Shown in pieces: positions 1 to 8,380 of a DNA stretch of 37,100 bases (position 1 is the stretch's first letter; each line of letters begins with the position of its first letter). The stretch covers positions 1-37,100 of the forward strand of contig NZ_JABXKM010000234.1 of assembly GCF_017115025.1 (NCBI RefSeq), in the 5' to 3' direction. Origin of the DNA: Nostoc sp. NOS(2021) (GTDB taxonomy: Bacteria; Cyanobacteriota; Cyanobacteriia; Cyanobacteriales; Nostocaceae). Below the pieces are notes generated by a model. The model was not told the DNA's origin. It was given only the letters and a program-made list of their open reading frames with translations, and made no database searches. The translations under genes and the position numbers were made by a program.

Positions 1-570
1 CTTGTACCTCACTCAACCGAGAACCGCTATATGTTGACTAATTTAGGCTTTTTAGAGTTAGTGTAACTATCTATGTAAAGTTTTGTATCAGCATTCAACA
101 TTTCTGTCCAAAACCCTATGTCCAAAACCCTATGACAATCTAACCCCAAGATTCGTGTTCCTCGAATTGGGGTTGTTACATCAGGTACGTCAGTTAACAT
201 AGTCTGAATAATACCAACTTAGTGAGTAAAATATCAAATATATTTCTAATACAAATCTCAAAAATAGCATTCTAAATCTTGCTGCTCTGACGGGGGCAAG
301 TCATTATTGGGCTGCTGAAACTGAGTATTGAAGCCGTTTTTAATTAAAATCATCTGGAAAAGTGCTGTTCAGTTGTCCCAAGTGTTTTGTCAGAGTATCT
401 TTACCAAGTGCAGCACTAACTAGCCAATATTATTGGTAATATTATCTTTTTGGATCGGAAAGTCTTGGTATGTGATAATTCCACAGTTAAACTCAAAAGC
501 CATCTGTCGGCAGAACACGCTTTGCGGCTACGCACTTTCAGACAAATTATCCTTGCAATAAGAAAGCTCT
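1..570. other. Non-coding stretch upstream of the ABC ATPase
   Basis: I see no convincing gene here. A 14-bp unit, TCCAAAACCCTATG, occurs twice in tandem at 107-134. Around 507-540 there is a GC-rich piece resembling the small dispersed repeats of Nostoc. The stretch probably holds the promoter of the ABC ATPase, but I could not pick out a clear one. Confidence 0.5.
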
Positions 571-1371
571 ATGGAAAACACAGTTCTTGAAACCCAACAT
601 TTGGGCCTCGCTTACGACGGTAAACCGATCATATCCGATCTTAACCTGCTGATTCCCACAGGACAAATTACTGCTCTAGTCGGCCCCAATGGCTGCGGTA
701 AATCTACTCTACTGCGGGGTTTGGCTAGATTACTCAAACCTCATATTGGTACTGTATATCTTAATGGTGCTGATATCTTTCGACAGTCAACAACCGTAGT
801 TGCACAGCAACTCGGTATTCTTCCTCAAGGTCCATCTGCACCAGAAGGATTAACTGTGCGAGATTTGGTAGCACAAGGTCGTTATCCATATCAAAAAAGT
901 TGGCTGCAATCTTGGACTGCTGAAGATGAATGTCAAGTCCGCAAAGCATTAACAACTACAGACCTTAACGAATTAGCTAATAGAGCCGTAGATACCCTCT
1001 CTGGTGGACAGAGGCAACGTGCTTGGATAGCCATGACTTTAGCACAAGATACACAGATTTTATTATTGGATGAGCCGACAACTTTCTTAGATTTAGCTCA
1101 TCAAGTGGAGGTACTGGAATTACTCTGGGATTTGAATCAACTTGAGGGAAGAACAATTGTCATGGTGTTGCATGACCTGAATCAGGCGTGTCGTTATGCT
1201 CATAACCTAGTAGCTTTACGCGATGGTGCTGTTATGGCTTATGGAAATCCAGCAGATGTAATGACAGAAGAAATGGTGCAGGAGGTGTTTAGATTAGCTT
1301 GTCGAATTGTGCCAGACCCAGTAGTGGGAACACCTTTGTGTTTACCTTTGAGACGACAATCTCATAAATAA
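571..1371 (+). CDS. Iron/siderophore-type ABC transporter ATP-binding protein
   Basis: This is the ATPase subunit of an importer of the FecE/FhuC/BtuD type, which powers uptake of ferric siderophores or cobalamin across the inner membrane. Visible motifs are Walker [10 protein letters not shown] at residues 38-46, the Q-loop glutamine near 86, the signature LSGGQ at 143-147, Walker B ILLLDE at 163-168, and the switch histidine in VLHDLNQ near 201. The phrase [22 protein letters not shown] is characteristic of the FecE/FhuC branch. The length of 266 residues is normal for the family. The permease and binding protein are not in the window and may lie to the left. A decayed second copy of its Walker B region follows at 1430. 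The substrate cannot be read from the sequence. Confidence 0.9.
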   Translation: MENTVLETQHLGLAYDGKPIISDLNLLIPTGQITALVGPNGCGKSTLLRGLARLLKPHIGTVYLNGADIFRQSTTVVAQQLGILPQGPSAPEGLTVRDLVAQGRYPYQKSWLQSWTAEDECQVRKALTTTDLNELANRAVDTLSGGQRQRAWIAMTLAQDTQILLLDEPTTFLDLAHQVEVLELLWDLNQLEGRTIVMVLHDLNQACRYAHNLVALRDGAVMAYGNPADVMTEEMVQEVFRLACRIVPDPVVGTPLCLPLRRQSHK

Positions 1372-1429
1372 CGAAAGTAATTATTCTAGAGCTACTCCTA
1401 CTCCTCGTGCTGCCAATAATCAATAAGTT

Positions 1430-1497
1430 CACAAGATAAGCAGATTCTACTATTGGACAAGCCAACGACTTTATTTAGACTTGGCTCATCGAGTAGA
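1430..1497 (+). pseudogene. Decayed fragment of a second FecE-type ATPase
   Basis: This stretch resembles the Walker B region of the upstream gene (near 1046-1112) base for base for about 68 bases. It reads QDKQILLLDKPTT where the intact gene has [13 protein letters not shown]. It carries an E-to-K change at the catalytic glutamate position and a one-base insertion that shifts the frame after PTT. No start, Walker A or signature motif remains. It is most likely the remnant of a tandem duplicate or of a paralogous transporter operon. Confidence 0.75.
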
Positions 1498-1506
1498 TTC
1501 GGTTGT

Positions 1507-2280
1507 TTATAAAGATATTGTTTGCGAATTTTTCCAGCAAGAAAGTGTACCACACACCAGACATGAAGGATCATGATAAGAATGTCGTTTGGCAAATTCC
1601 ATTCGCATCAAGTCGATTGTCAGCAGTTGTGACAATAGGGGTTGACTAAACTTAGTAATCAGCTTTATTACCTCTAATGCTGTCAGACAAGCTAGTGTTC
1701 CAGAAACAGCACCGATAACCGAGAACCCACGGTGATTCCAATCTGGCTTTTCTGGGAACAAGCATGATAGACAAGGAGTGACACCAGGAATAATCGTCGT
1801 CAGGTAAGCTTCCATTCCGTTCATTGCAGCTTCCACCATTGGTTTTTGCCAGCGCACGCAAGCCTCATTGAGCAAGTTACGCTCCGTGAAATTGTGGGCG
1901 CAATCAACAGCTATATCAGCAGATTGCACTAAAAAGTCTACGTTCTCCTTTGTAACGTAATCATGAACTGCTTCCACCCGAATATCAGGATTAATAGCTT
2001 GCAGAGTTTCTCTGGCTTTGAATACTCTTGGCTTACCTACCCAATCATTTGTCATCAGAACCTGACGATTCATATCATCTAGCCGTAAGTCACCACCCCG
2101 AACTAGGATTAGCCGCCCAACACCCGCTACTGCCAAATAAAGCGCTGATGTACCGCCTAATCCCCCTACACCTGTAACCAAAACCGTTGCGGACTTCAAG
2201 CGCTTTTGTGCTGCTTCTCCAAAATTGGGAAGCATCATTTGGCGGTGATAGCGTTCTAACTCACTGGGTATTAAGTTCAT
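1507..2280 (-). CDS. hesA: HesA, ThiF/MoeB-type E1-like adenylyltransferase
   Basis: A ThiF/MoeB/HesA-family enzyme that adenylates the C-terminus of a ubiquitin-like or sulfur-carrier partner. HesA is known from nif regions of heterocystous cyanobacteria and is thought to assist cofactor or molybdenum use in nitrogen fixation. The N-terminal motif ERYHRQMMLPNFG is typical. The nucleotide-binding glycine motif GVGGLGG is at residues 37-43, and the conserved DLRLDDMNRQ follows at 64-73. Two CxxC pairs (C170/C173 and C240/C243) match the structural zinc site. The length of 257 fits. It lies away from recognisable nif genes but on the same strand as the molybdopterin-binding mop gene 500 bp upstream, which may be a functional link. 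I chose HesA over MoeB from remembered similarity across the full length. Confidence 0.87.
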   Translation of the reverse strand: MNLIPSELERYHRQMMLPNFGEAAQKRLKSATVLVTGVGGLGGTSALYLAVAGVGRLILVRGGDLRLDDMNRQVLMTNDWVGKPRVFKARETLQAINPDIRVEAVHDYVTKENVDFLVQSADIAVDCAHNFTERNLLNEACVRWQKPMVEAAMNGMEAYLTTIIPGVTPCLSCLFPEKPDWNHRGFSVIGAVSGTLACLTALEVIKLITKFSQPLLSQLLTIDLMRMEFAKRHSYHDPSCLVCGTLSCWKNSQTISL

Positions 2281-2467
2281 CGCTTTTTACCTCTTTATCA
2301 GTCGTAAAATTTATCACCTAGTTGGTAGCAAATATTGTAGTTGTCTATACACTTTTCTAATTTTTTACCTGTAAAGTTGGTATTTATTCCAGGCACTATT
2401 AGGGGTTTGTGCTTTACAAGCGTGCCATTCGGATTTGAGTGTTATCTCTTGGTGACGACCAAGTGAC

Positions 2468-2791
2468 TTGGCAGATGATGAAAAGGTGATGCTTACAGTG
2501 GTTCAAGCAGTTTGCAATTGCCTGCTCCCATTCATGGCGGGGCTTAGTCATCAAAGGGTAAGCTTTTGGGCGGCGTCAAAGGACTCATGCGTATATACTA
2601 CCTCGCCCTACTGGAGCGATCGCAATCCTATGCAGACATTTGGTGATGTGGCTAATAGACTAAATAGCTTTGGTTTAGCTTATCTACATATTATTGATGG
2701 GAAAGTTGTAGTAACGAGTTACCTACGCGATCACCTTACAGGGGGCAGTTTGATTGCCCCCCCCTTAATAGAATCTCAACAACTACTTTAG
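2468..2791 (+). pseudogene. Fragment of an Old Yellow Enzyme (NADH:flavin oxidoreductase)
   Basis: The open frame is 107 codons, but only the part near 2609-2698 looks like a protein family. It reads SDRNPMQTFGDVANRLNSFG and then LAYLHI. Old Yellow Enzyme alkene reductases carry a similar SxSNPxxTFxxVAxxLNxxxLAYLH segment just after the substrate-binding loop. The flavin- and substrate-binding parts of the TIM barrel are missing, and the flanking residues do not fit the family, so this is a remnant rather than a working gene. The nominal start has no ribosome site. Confidence 0.5.
2741..2761. other. GC-rich hairpin between two converging genes
   Basis: GGGGGCA and TGCCCCC form a perfect 7-bp stem around a 7-base loop. 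It lies just past the 3' end of the mop gene, inside the end of the OYE fragment. It may terminate mop transcription, but no clear T-run follows on either strand. Confidence 0.4.
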
Positions 2792-2997
2792 CCTACGGCA
2801 ATCATTACGTCTGATGATTTAACTATGGCGTGGACTTCTTTACCTTCAGTAAGTTTGAGATTTTCTGCTGATGATTTGGTAATAATTGCAGTCACCTCTA
2901 CCCCTGGTGCTACTTCTATCGTTACTTCAGTATTTACAGAGCCAACAATGACGTTTTTTACAGTTCCTTTGAGAGCATTACGAGCGCTAACTTGCAT
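2788..2997 (-). CDS. mop: Molbindin (Mop), molybdate/molybdopterin-binding TOBE-domain protein
   Basis: A 69-residue single Mop/TOBE domain. Such molbindins assemble into hexamers that bind molybdate or tungstate in the cytoplasm and are thought to buffer molybdenum. The family pattern is clear: SARNxLKGTVKxVxxGxVNTEVTIE at the N-terminus, then VTAIITKSSAENLKLTEGKE, and VKSSDVMIAVG at the end. A strong ribosome site, AGGAG, lies 7 bases before the ATG. A homologous domain is fused to a DNA-binding domain at 22560-23003. Its position next to hesA suggests a molybdenum-related neighbourhood. Confidence 0.9.
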   Translation of the reverse strand: MQVSARNALKGTVKNVIVGSVNTEVTIEVAPGVEVTAIITKSSAENLKLTEGKEVHAIVKSSDVMIAVG

Positions 2998-3912
2998 TTT
3001 CTGACTCCTACTGTTTTTTCTTTACACATAGATAATAACAACTGATTAAATTAATCTGTATGGCTACAGATAGAAAAGATATGAATTTTTACTATCCATT
3101 AATATAGAAAATATACGGGAATAATTTACTAAATAATTTGGTACTTACATCTTTTTAAACCAACTTATTTGGTAATGAAAGTACTACAAAATAGTTAGTT
3201 GAACTAACTATAACAAATCTGGCTTCATCAGTGACTTCTTTGTTAACTTTGGAGTAGCGATGCCTGCGGCGGTAAACTACGCCTTGATTCTGGAATGTTG
3301 ATTTTTTATAACCAGTTTTCAGACTTAGTTAGGTCATCGGACTTATCTCCGGCGGCTTTAGCGTTAAAAGGTTACTTCCGGCTACTCCGGTTTTAGCTCC
3401 GGCTACTTTTTTGAGGTAGTGCTTACCACTACTGAGAGAAAATCAATATAAAAACCCCAGGCTTGATCTTGGCTGGGGCTGTAAACCATTCGTTGTCTTG
3501 AGGAGCCACAATCAAAAAGGTCATTCGCAACCTTTAGTTCGGTTTAAGCCCCCCACCAAATCAAGATTTTGGTGGACTGCAATTGGCGTGGATCTGAACG
3601 CAAGTGTGTCTCTGAAAGAAAAGCCCACACCATATTGCTACCTTTTGCCCTCTGCCTTCAGCATAGCTGCCTTCTTCACTTACTCCTACAAAAAGCCAAG
3701 CTTTGGGATGTCTCTCTGCAAGATATTTACTGTAGCGGCTTTTAGTGAGCGCAAAATTTTCTATTAATTACGGAATTGAAATGACATCTCTTGAAGTCAT
3801 AATCATCATCATAGAAACTGACTGCATTCACTAAACTTCAAGATTTATCAACTCCAAGTCAGATATCTTGAAAACGGCCAAATAATTAAAGCTACAAAGG
3901 AGATAAATCAAC
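2998..3912. other. Long non-coding stretch with repeats
   Basis: No credible protein gene is seen in about 900 bases. The part at 3256-3283 resembles the Nostoc dispersed repeat (GCGATGCCTGCGGCGG). At 3340-3410 the short phrase TCCGGCTACT recurs. The open frame at 3498-3767 has no family resemblance, no ribosome site and odd composition. A terminator-like hairpin for the minus strand is listed separately. Confidence 0.5.
3446..3480 (-). terminator. Rho-independent terminator candidate with no obvious gene
   Basis: Read on the minus strand, CCCCAG pairs with CTGGGG around a 12-base loop and is followed at once by TTTTTATAT. This has the form of an intrinsic terminator. No minus-strand protein gene ends nearby: the nearest upstream minus-strand gene stops at 4705, with two plus-strand genes in between. 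A second small hairpin (AAAGGT/ACCTTT) lies just upstream on the same strand. A small RNA transcribed leftward from about 3600 is one explanation. Confidence 0.45.
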
Positions 3913-4059
3913 ATGAGCGAGAATGATAACCCACAACCAGAACCACAGATCACAGGAGATAGACCACAACCTCCTAAGACAATAGGAAAACCAGTTCAGA
4001 CTGAATTCATTAACTCCGAACAACAGCCCACAACACCAGAATCATCAGATATTAATTGA
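3913..4059 (+). CDS. Small proline/glutamine-rich peptide, first of a two-peptide unit
   Basis: A 48-residue open frame starting MSENDNPQPEPQITGDRP. An AAGGAG ribosome site lies about 11 bases before the ATG. It is polar, rich in P, Q, E and T, has no cysteine, and is probably unstructured. The stop is 10 bases before the start of the double-glycine peptide gene at 4070, so the two are probably co-transcribed. I recognise no family. Possible roles are a second precursor peptide, an immunity or chaperone partner, or a leader-like peptide. That it is translated is supported by the ribosome site and gene spacing only. Confidence 0.5.
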   Translation: MSENDNPQPEPQITGDRPQPPKTIGKPVQTEFINSEQQPTTPESSDIN

Positions 4060-4069
4060 TCAAAAACTT

Positions 4070-4285
4070 ATGATACCAAACTTAAAAAAACTAGTCATTG
4101 AAGATATCTATCTTCAAGAAATTGAATTGACAGACACTGAAGCTCAATCTATTAATGGTGGTTCACCAACTTTACCACTGCCACCACCTAGTAGTAAAAT
4201 TTCATTATTTTCTCTTGACTGGGTAGCAATCCAGCCCCAACCTTTTCCTCCTGGAGTTTCTTTGACCCCAAGATTTTATTCATAA
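4070..4285 (+). CDS. Double-glycine-leader peptide, RiPP/bacteriocin-like precursor
   Basis: A 71-residue peptide whose N-terminal part (LQEIELTDTEAQSINGG, residues 16-32) has the form of a cyanobacterial double-glycine leader: an acidic helix with L/E spacing ending in GG. Cleavage after GG would release a 39-residue product beginning SPTLPLPPPSS, rich in proline and serine, with aromatic residues (F, W, Y) and no cysteine. Such leaders are normally cut by C39-peptidase ABC exporters, but none is in the window. It follows the small peptide gene at 3913 by 10 bases. The radical SAM gene STM4011 converges on it about 420 bases downstream. Whether the two are linked is unknown. Confidence 0.55.
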   Translation: MIPNLKKLVIEDIYLQEIELTDTEAQSINGGSPTLPLPPPSSKISLFSLDWVAIQPQPFPPGVSLTPRFYS

Positions 4286-4379
4286 CTACAAAACTAATTC
4301 GAGTGCAAGAGCCACAGGACTTACGCAACTGTCACAAGCAATAGCGCGGCTACACTACGCCATGCACTAAACAACGACC

Positions 4380-4408
4380 CCGTTCCGAAAGCTTTGTATT
4401 CGGAACGG
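4380..4408. terminator. Perfect 10-bp hairpin after the small-peptide unit
   Basis: CCGTTCCGAA and TTCGGAACGG pair perfectly around the 9-base loop AGCTTTGTA. It lies about 95 bases past the double-glycine peptide gene. No T-run follows on either strand, so it is either a weak terminator or a repeat palindrome. The nearby sequence GGACTTACGCA at 4318-4328 also appears as the end of the repeat element at 36331-36904. Confidence 0.4.
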
Positions 4409-4603
4409 AATCAAAATAATATCTATGTACCATCACTAATCTCCTGAACCTGCTGACATTCCGAAGGTAGATAATCGCATGATTTCAGGTGCTGCAATCC
4501 AATGGCAAACTCACCATCCCAGGTTTTCACGGTGCAAAGCTTATCTGACTTTGTTGGGCCAACTGCTGGTTTTGAGTTGTAAATTTTTGATCGTATACAT
4601 TTG

Positions 4604-4696
4604 CTATTTTTGTTCGAGTTGTTTTATCAGTTCTTCAGCTTTACGGACATCATACTTGCGCCCTTGCTGCTCGAATAAATCTCGGCAGCGCCGCAT
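4604..4696 (-). CDS. Possible 30-residue gene or gene tail after STM4011
   Basis: A 30-codon frame starting MRRCRDLFEQQGRKYDVRKA lies 8 bases past the STM4011 stop on the same strand. It is charged, probably helical, and reads like natural protein. It could be the tail of a decayed gene, or a small helper peptide in the operon. There is no clear ribosome site. I do not recognise a family. Confidence 0.3.
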   Translation of the reverse strand: MRRCRDLFEQQGRKYDVRKAEELIKQLEQK

Positions 4697-4704
4697 ATAA
4701 ATAT

Positions 4705-5580
4705 TTATATTACAGTACAATTTTGATTAACCCAATTATCAGGAACTCTTTCTAAAATACCAGAACCAAACACCTTATTCATTTCTAAATATTCAAGATG
4801 AACGTAACCAATATGACAGTGACAAGTTTGGTTGCTACAAGGTTGTTCAGACAAAGCTGCTTCCCAGTCAGAATCATAAATATTACCAATTGCTCCTTTA
4901 ATAAAATGACATCGGTACATTGTTCCGTCACCATCAACAGAAATCACTGATTTTCCAGCCCGACAAGAATGCCCAAAGCTAGGATAATGATTAGTATTTA
5001 ATTCATATAACGGGTCAATAGATTGGAAGAATTCTCGGTCTTCTTTTGATAAATTAGGAAGTTCAGCCTTGACAGCATTAATCCATAAATAAACGTGGTT
5101 TGGTAAATTCTGACGTAAAGCGGCTATTTCTGCGTTAAACTTGGGAAAACCGACAACTCCAACGCTAAATTTGACATTTTTGTTGTCTAGATTAAGGCAT
5201 TTTTGTAAAAAGCGATCGCGTGACACCCATTCGGAATGAAAAGTTGCCCAAAGCGCCAATTTATCTTTGTTACATTCCTCTACCCAATCTAGCTGACAGG
5301 AGAGATTAGTTTGAATTGCGGCTTTATTAACATTGGGCAACTGCGTTAATTTTATCAGTGCTTGCTGATACCAAGAATGGATTAGGGCTTCTCCCCAAGG
5401 AGTAAACAGAATTGAAAATTGATGTTGGGGATGTTGGGAAATCCAATCTACAAACCGTTCTAAAGATTGTTTATCGATTGCTAATTCGGCGGCTGTTTGT
5501 TGGCGTTTCGCAAAGGGGCAATATTCACAACCGTAGTTACAACTAATTAAAGAACCGCGATAGAGGATAGTGAGGTGCAT
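4705..5580 (-). CDS. STM4011-family radical SAM protein
   Basis: A 291-residue radical SAM enzyme. The [4Fe-4S] cluster motif is C13-x3-C17-x2-C20 in SCNYGCEYCPF, very close to the N-terminus, as is usual for this family. A C-terminal group of cysteines (C206, C224, C248, C253, C255, C288, including CRAG and CHFIKGAIGNIY) looks like a SPASM/twitch-type site for auxiliary clusters, common in enzymes that modify peptides. It is the last large gene of the operon-like block, 22 bases after an STM4015-type LRR gene. The family name comes from the Salmonella locus, where STM4011 to STM4015 stand together; the biochemical function is not known to me. The target is probably a protein or peptide of the same locus, which is inference. 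Confidence 0.83.
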   Translation of the reverse strand: MHLTILYRGSLISCNYGCEYCPFAKRQQTAAELAIDKQSLERFVDWISQHPQHQFSILFTPWGEALIHSWYQQALIKLTQLPNVNKAAIQTNLSCQLDWVEECNKDKLALWATFHSEWVSRDRFLQKCLNLDNKNVKFSVGVVGFPKFNAEIAALRQNLPNHVYLWINAVKAELPNLSKEDREFFQSIDPLYELNTNHYPSFGHSCRAGKSVISVDGDGTMYRCHFIKGAIGNIYDSDWEAALSEQPCSNQTCHCHIGYVHLEYLEMNKVFGSGILERVPDNWVNQNCTVI

Positions 5581-5602
5581 ATTAATAATTAGTTAAATTT
5601 GA

Positions 5603-6862
5603 TTATTCAGCAATAGAACAGTAGCGCCCGTCTATATAGTTGTATCCGTATCCTTCTTTTCCCTGCTGACCATAAATTAATTGACAGTCTAACTGGGATA
5701 AACGCTCAATCATTGCAGCAGATAAAAAATTCTCAGTAACATTCAAAATATCGAGTTTGTTTACGTCTGAGCAGTTCAATAAAGCTTTTGCACCTTCATC
5801 TGAAAGAGTTCCCATTGCTAGGTCGAGGATATTGATAAATTTAATTGCAGGCATATTGACTATTGAACGAGCAATATAATCAGAATATTCACCATTTCGT
5901 AGCCCTAAATAACTTAAAGTTGGAAATAATTCACCGCTAATAATTGGCATTAAGTCGTCAATAGATGAATTACCACCATATCGACTACCTCCTAGCCATA
6001 ATTCTAAATGTTGTAATGCTGGTAAATCTAAAGCACAAATTTGAGCTATAGTTTGCCGCTTTAAGGCCCCACTTTCAATGATAATCCCTTTTAAATTCTC
6101 ATGTTTTAACTGACTGAATTGTAAACCACGCCCTCCACGTATTTGGATGATTTCTAACTGATGATAAGCTTTTAATAAAGGACTGATATCACTTTGCTCT
6201 ATAGTAGAAATCATGTATTCAGAATATTCTATATCACCAATAAATATAGCCTTCAAATTTTTCAGTTTGTCTTTAGCCTCAACTAAAGCATTAACTACAA
6301 CACTGGAATCGTAATCGCCATATCCATCCCATATACCAATTACCAAAGCTTGAATTTTACTGGCATTGCGATGTTGAGTTAATATATTCAGTTTTTCTCT
6401 AAAAACTTCTCCATCTTCTTCCCATTTTTCACATCTTACAGCATAAGCAATGCTCATAGGGTCTATAATTCCAATTGCTGGGTCAAAATCTTCTACCTTT
6501 TTATTAGCAAATTTACTAACACGATCGTCTGTATACCACTCTAAGCGCTCAGGTAATCTCCAGCTTTTATAAGCTTTTACAGCCTGTTGCACTTGTAATT
6601 CTGTTCTTTCTCTTAGTAATAAATAGGCGGAACGTTGCACTAGTGATGATTCATCATTTAAAGCCGCAATTACTAAATATAAACCTGCATTACCATATTT
6701 CAATGCTTCATTGACAGCATCGATTCTGGCTTTTACTAGAAAACTTGCCAAGCGTCTTTTAACACCTTCAATCCCACCTAAAACAGCACCTTGTACTGGT
6801 GGCGGTGCTTCTCCTCCGAGTACTGCATCAAATTCTCCGGGCTGATTTTGATTGTTTGTCAT
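5603..6862 (-). CDS. STM4015-type LRR protein, copy b (VLGG-HEAT-LRR-RYxxxxE)
   Basis: A 419-residue paralog. I chose the ATG at 6862 over an upstream one at 6913, because GGAG lies 6 bases before it and the protein then begins MTNNQNQPGEFDAVLGG like its sisters. The order is double VLGG (14-17 and 27-30), HEAT-like helices to about 90, the conserved FDPAIGI...AYAV motif, the IFIGDIEYSEYMIS motif of STM4015 proteins, then leucine-rich repeats to about 390. After a glycine/tyrosine-rich linker it ends in RYCSIAE. It is the nearest relative of copy a (7094-8299), from which it probably arose by duplication. The function is unknown; a substrate or scaffold for the locus enzymes is inferred. Confidence 0.82.
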   Translation of the reverse strand: MTNNQNQPGEFDAVLGGEAPPPVQGAVLGGIEGVKRRLASFLVKARIDAVNEALKYGNAGLYLVIAALNDESSLVQRSAYLLLRERTELQVQQAVKAYKSWRLPERLEWYTDDRVSKFANKKVEDFDPAIGIIDPMSIAYAVRCEKWEEDGEVFREKLNILTQHRNASKIQALVIGIWDGYGDYDSSVVVNALVEAKDKLKNLKAIFIGDIEYSEYMISTIEQSDISPLLKAYHQLEIIQIRGGRGLQFSQLKHENLKGIIIESGALKRQTIAQICALDLPALQHLELWLGGSRYGGNSSIDDLMPIISGELFPTLSYLGLRNGEYSDYIARSIVNMPAIKFINILDLAMGTLSDEGAKALLNCSDVNKLDILNVTENFLSAAMIERLSQLDCQLIYGQQGKEGYGYNYIDGRYCSIAE

Positions 6863-6943
6863 ATTTTCTCCAATGGTAGATGTAATGTAAATATCGGTAG
6901 AAACGTGATTCATCGCTTCTGTACAAATCTTTTTGAAACCCGA

Positions 6944-7081
6944 CTATTTCAACTCATAATCCTGCATTAATTCCTGAACTTTATCAGAAAATAACCACGC
7001 GCCAATAGTGTCAGAACGCTCAATTCCAAATTCAGTTAACTGCAAAGTATCCTCATCTTTTATCGCCAAATTCAAAGCAAT
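6944..7081 (-). pseudogene. Duplicated 3' end of STM4012
   Basis: This stretch encodes the last 45 or so residues of the STM4012 gene at 8381, with about four differences, and keeps the stop codon. It begins IALNLAIKDEDTLQLTEFG and ends in a slightly changed VQELMQDYELK. Homology stops abruptly near 7081, where it joins the sequence past the 3' end of the LRR gene at 7094. It cannot be translated on its own. The simplest reading is a tandem duplication of a unit of about 1.35 kb that holds the STM4012 3' end and the next STM4015 gene. Confidence 0.9.
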
Positions 7082-7093
7082 TTGTAAGTTTGA

Positions 7094-8299
7094 TTATTCA
7101 GAAACAGAACAATACCGATCGCCTGGCTCCTTTTCTGTATCTGCAATAACTTCCACATCTAACAGTTTCAACCTTTCAACCATTTCTTCAGTTAAACAGC
7201 TATTAGAAATATTAAGAATATCTAGCTGATTAACAGCAGGACAATTTAGTAAAGCTTCAGCACCTTCATCTCCTAAATCTCCTAATGAAAGGTCTAAAAT
7301 TTTGATTGTATTAATAACAGAAGAGTTAACGATACTAGCAGCAATATTATTAGCATATTCACTGTTCCGCAGTCCCAAGTAAGTCAATTTAGGGAATAAA
7401 TTACCTGAGAAGATTGGCATTAAATCATCAATAGAAGAGTTCCCCCCATATTCATCAGTACCTAGCCATAATTCTAAATGTTCTAATGCTGGTAGTTCGA
7501 GAGAGAAAAATTGAGCAATTTTGTCACGACTTAATCCTCCAGTTTCGACAATTAGCACTTTCAAACGTTCGTGACGTAAAGAAATGAATTTTTCCCAAGG
7601 TTCACTGTATGCACGGCAATCATCTCCACCACGAACTAGCAACATCTCTAGATTAGGAAAGACTTTTAAAATAAGGCTAATATCCTGAGTAGCTGTCCAA
7701 GAAATCTGGTAATCTATGTCATAAGGCCCGTAAAAAAGTGCTTTAATATTTTTTAGAATCTCTGGCGATAAAATACGCCATAAATCATAGTAACCTCTAA
7801 ATATCAAGGCTTCTACTTTATTAACTTCTGGTTCTCTTAAAAAAGTAGTAACATCATCATCCAAAACATAAGCTTTTTTAGCAGTATTTTGCAAACCTAT
7901 TTTAGGGTCATAGATTTCAACTTGTCGATTGTAAAACTTTTTGAAAGTATTATAGATATATCCCTCATTTAGGGGTTCATTTATTCGCTCAAATAAGTCC
8001 CAATATTTATATTCCCGCAAAACTTGTTTGACTTGAGGCTCAATTCTATCGTGTAATAAATTGTAGGCAGCTTGACGGACTTTTCTTGAACAATCATGCA
8101 ATGAATGTATTACTAAATTTAACCCTTCTGTTTGATAATTCAATGCATCTTGAAGGGCCGCTAGACGTATTTCTGCATAAGGACTTCCTAAACGTTTTTT
8201 AACTCCCTTAACACCACCTAGTACAGCATCAGTCGTAGGTGGTGCTTCTCCTCCGAGTACTGCATCAAATTCTCTGGGTTGATTTTGATTGTTTGTCAT
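7094..8299 (-). CDS. STM4015-type LRR protein, copy a
   Basis: A 401-residue paralog, starting at the ATG at 8299 (GGAG six bases before it, as in copy b). It has VLGG at 14-17 and 26-29, a HEAT-like segment to about 90, the YDPKIGL...AYVL motif, leucine-rich repeats in the second half (LPALEHLELWLG, LTYLGLRNSEYA), and the tail RYCSVSE at 395-401. It lies between STM4012 and the STM4012 remnant. The region upstream of its start is close to that of copy b, so the two share a recent origin. The role is inferred as a scaffold or substrate of the two radical SAM enzymes on either side. Confidence 0.82.
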   Translation of the reverse strand: MTNNQNQPREFDAVLGGEAPPTTDAVLGGVKGVKKRLGSPYAEIRLAALQDALNYQTEGLNLVIHSLHDCSRKVRQAAYNLLHDRIEPQVKQVLREYKYWDLFERINEPLNEGYIYNTFKKFYNRQVEIYDPKIGLQNTAKKAYVLDDDVTTFLREPEVNKVEALIFRGYYDLWRILSPEILKNIKALFYGPYDIDYQISWTATQDISLILKVFPNLEMLLVRGGDDCRAYSEPWEKFISLRHERLKVLIVETGGLSRDKIAQFFSLELPALEHLELWLGTDEYGGNSSIDDLMPIFSGNLFPKLTYLGLRNSEYANNIAASIVNSSVINTIKILDLSLGDLGDEGAEALLNCPAVNQLDILNISNSCLTEEMVERLKLLDVEVIADTEKEPGDRYCSVSE

Positions 8300-8380
8300 A
8301 TTTTCTCCAACGGTAGATGTAATATAAATTTTTGTATAAAAGTGATTCATTACTTCTATACAAATCTTTTTTAAACCCCA

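Noticed and set aside
3498..3767. 89-codon open frame in the non-coding stretch after mop
   Set aside because: No ribosome site, no family resemblance, unusual composition, and it begins close to a terminator of the other strand.
6863..6913. Upstream starts giving 17 extra residues to LRR copies a and b
   Set aside because: The internal ATG in each has a GGAG at good spacing and gives the family-standard start; the extra residues overlap the upstream repeat of the duplication unit.
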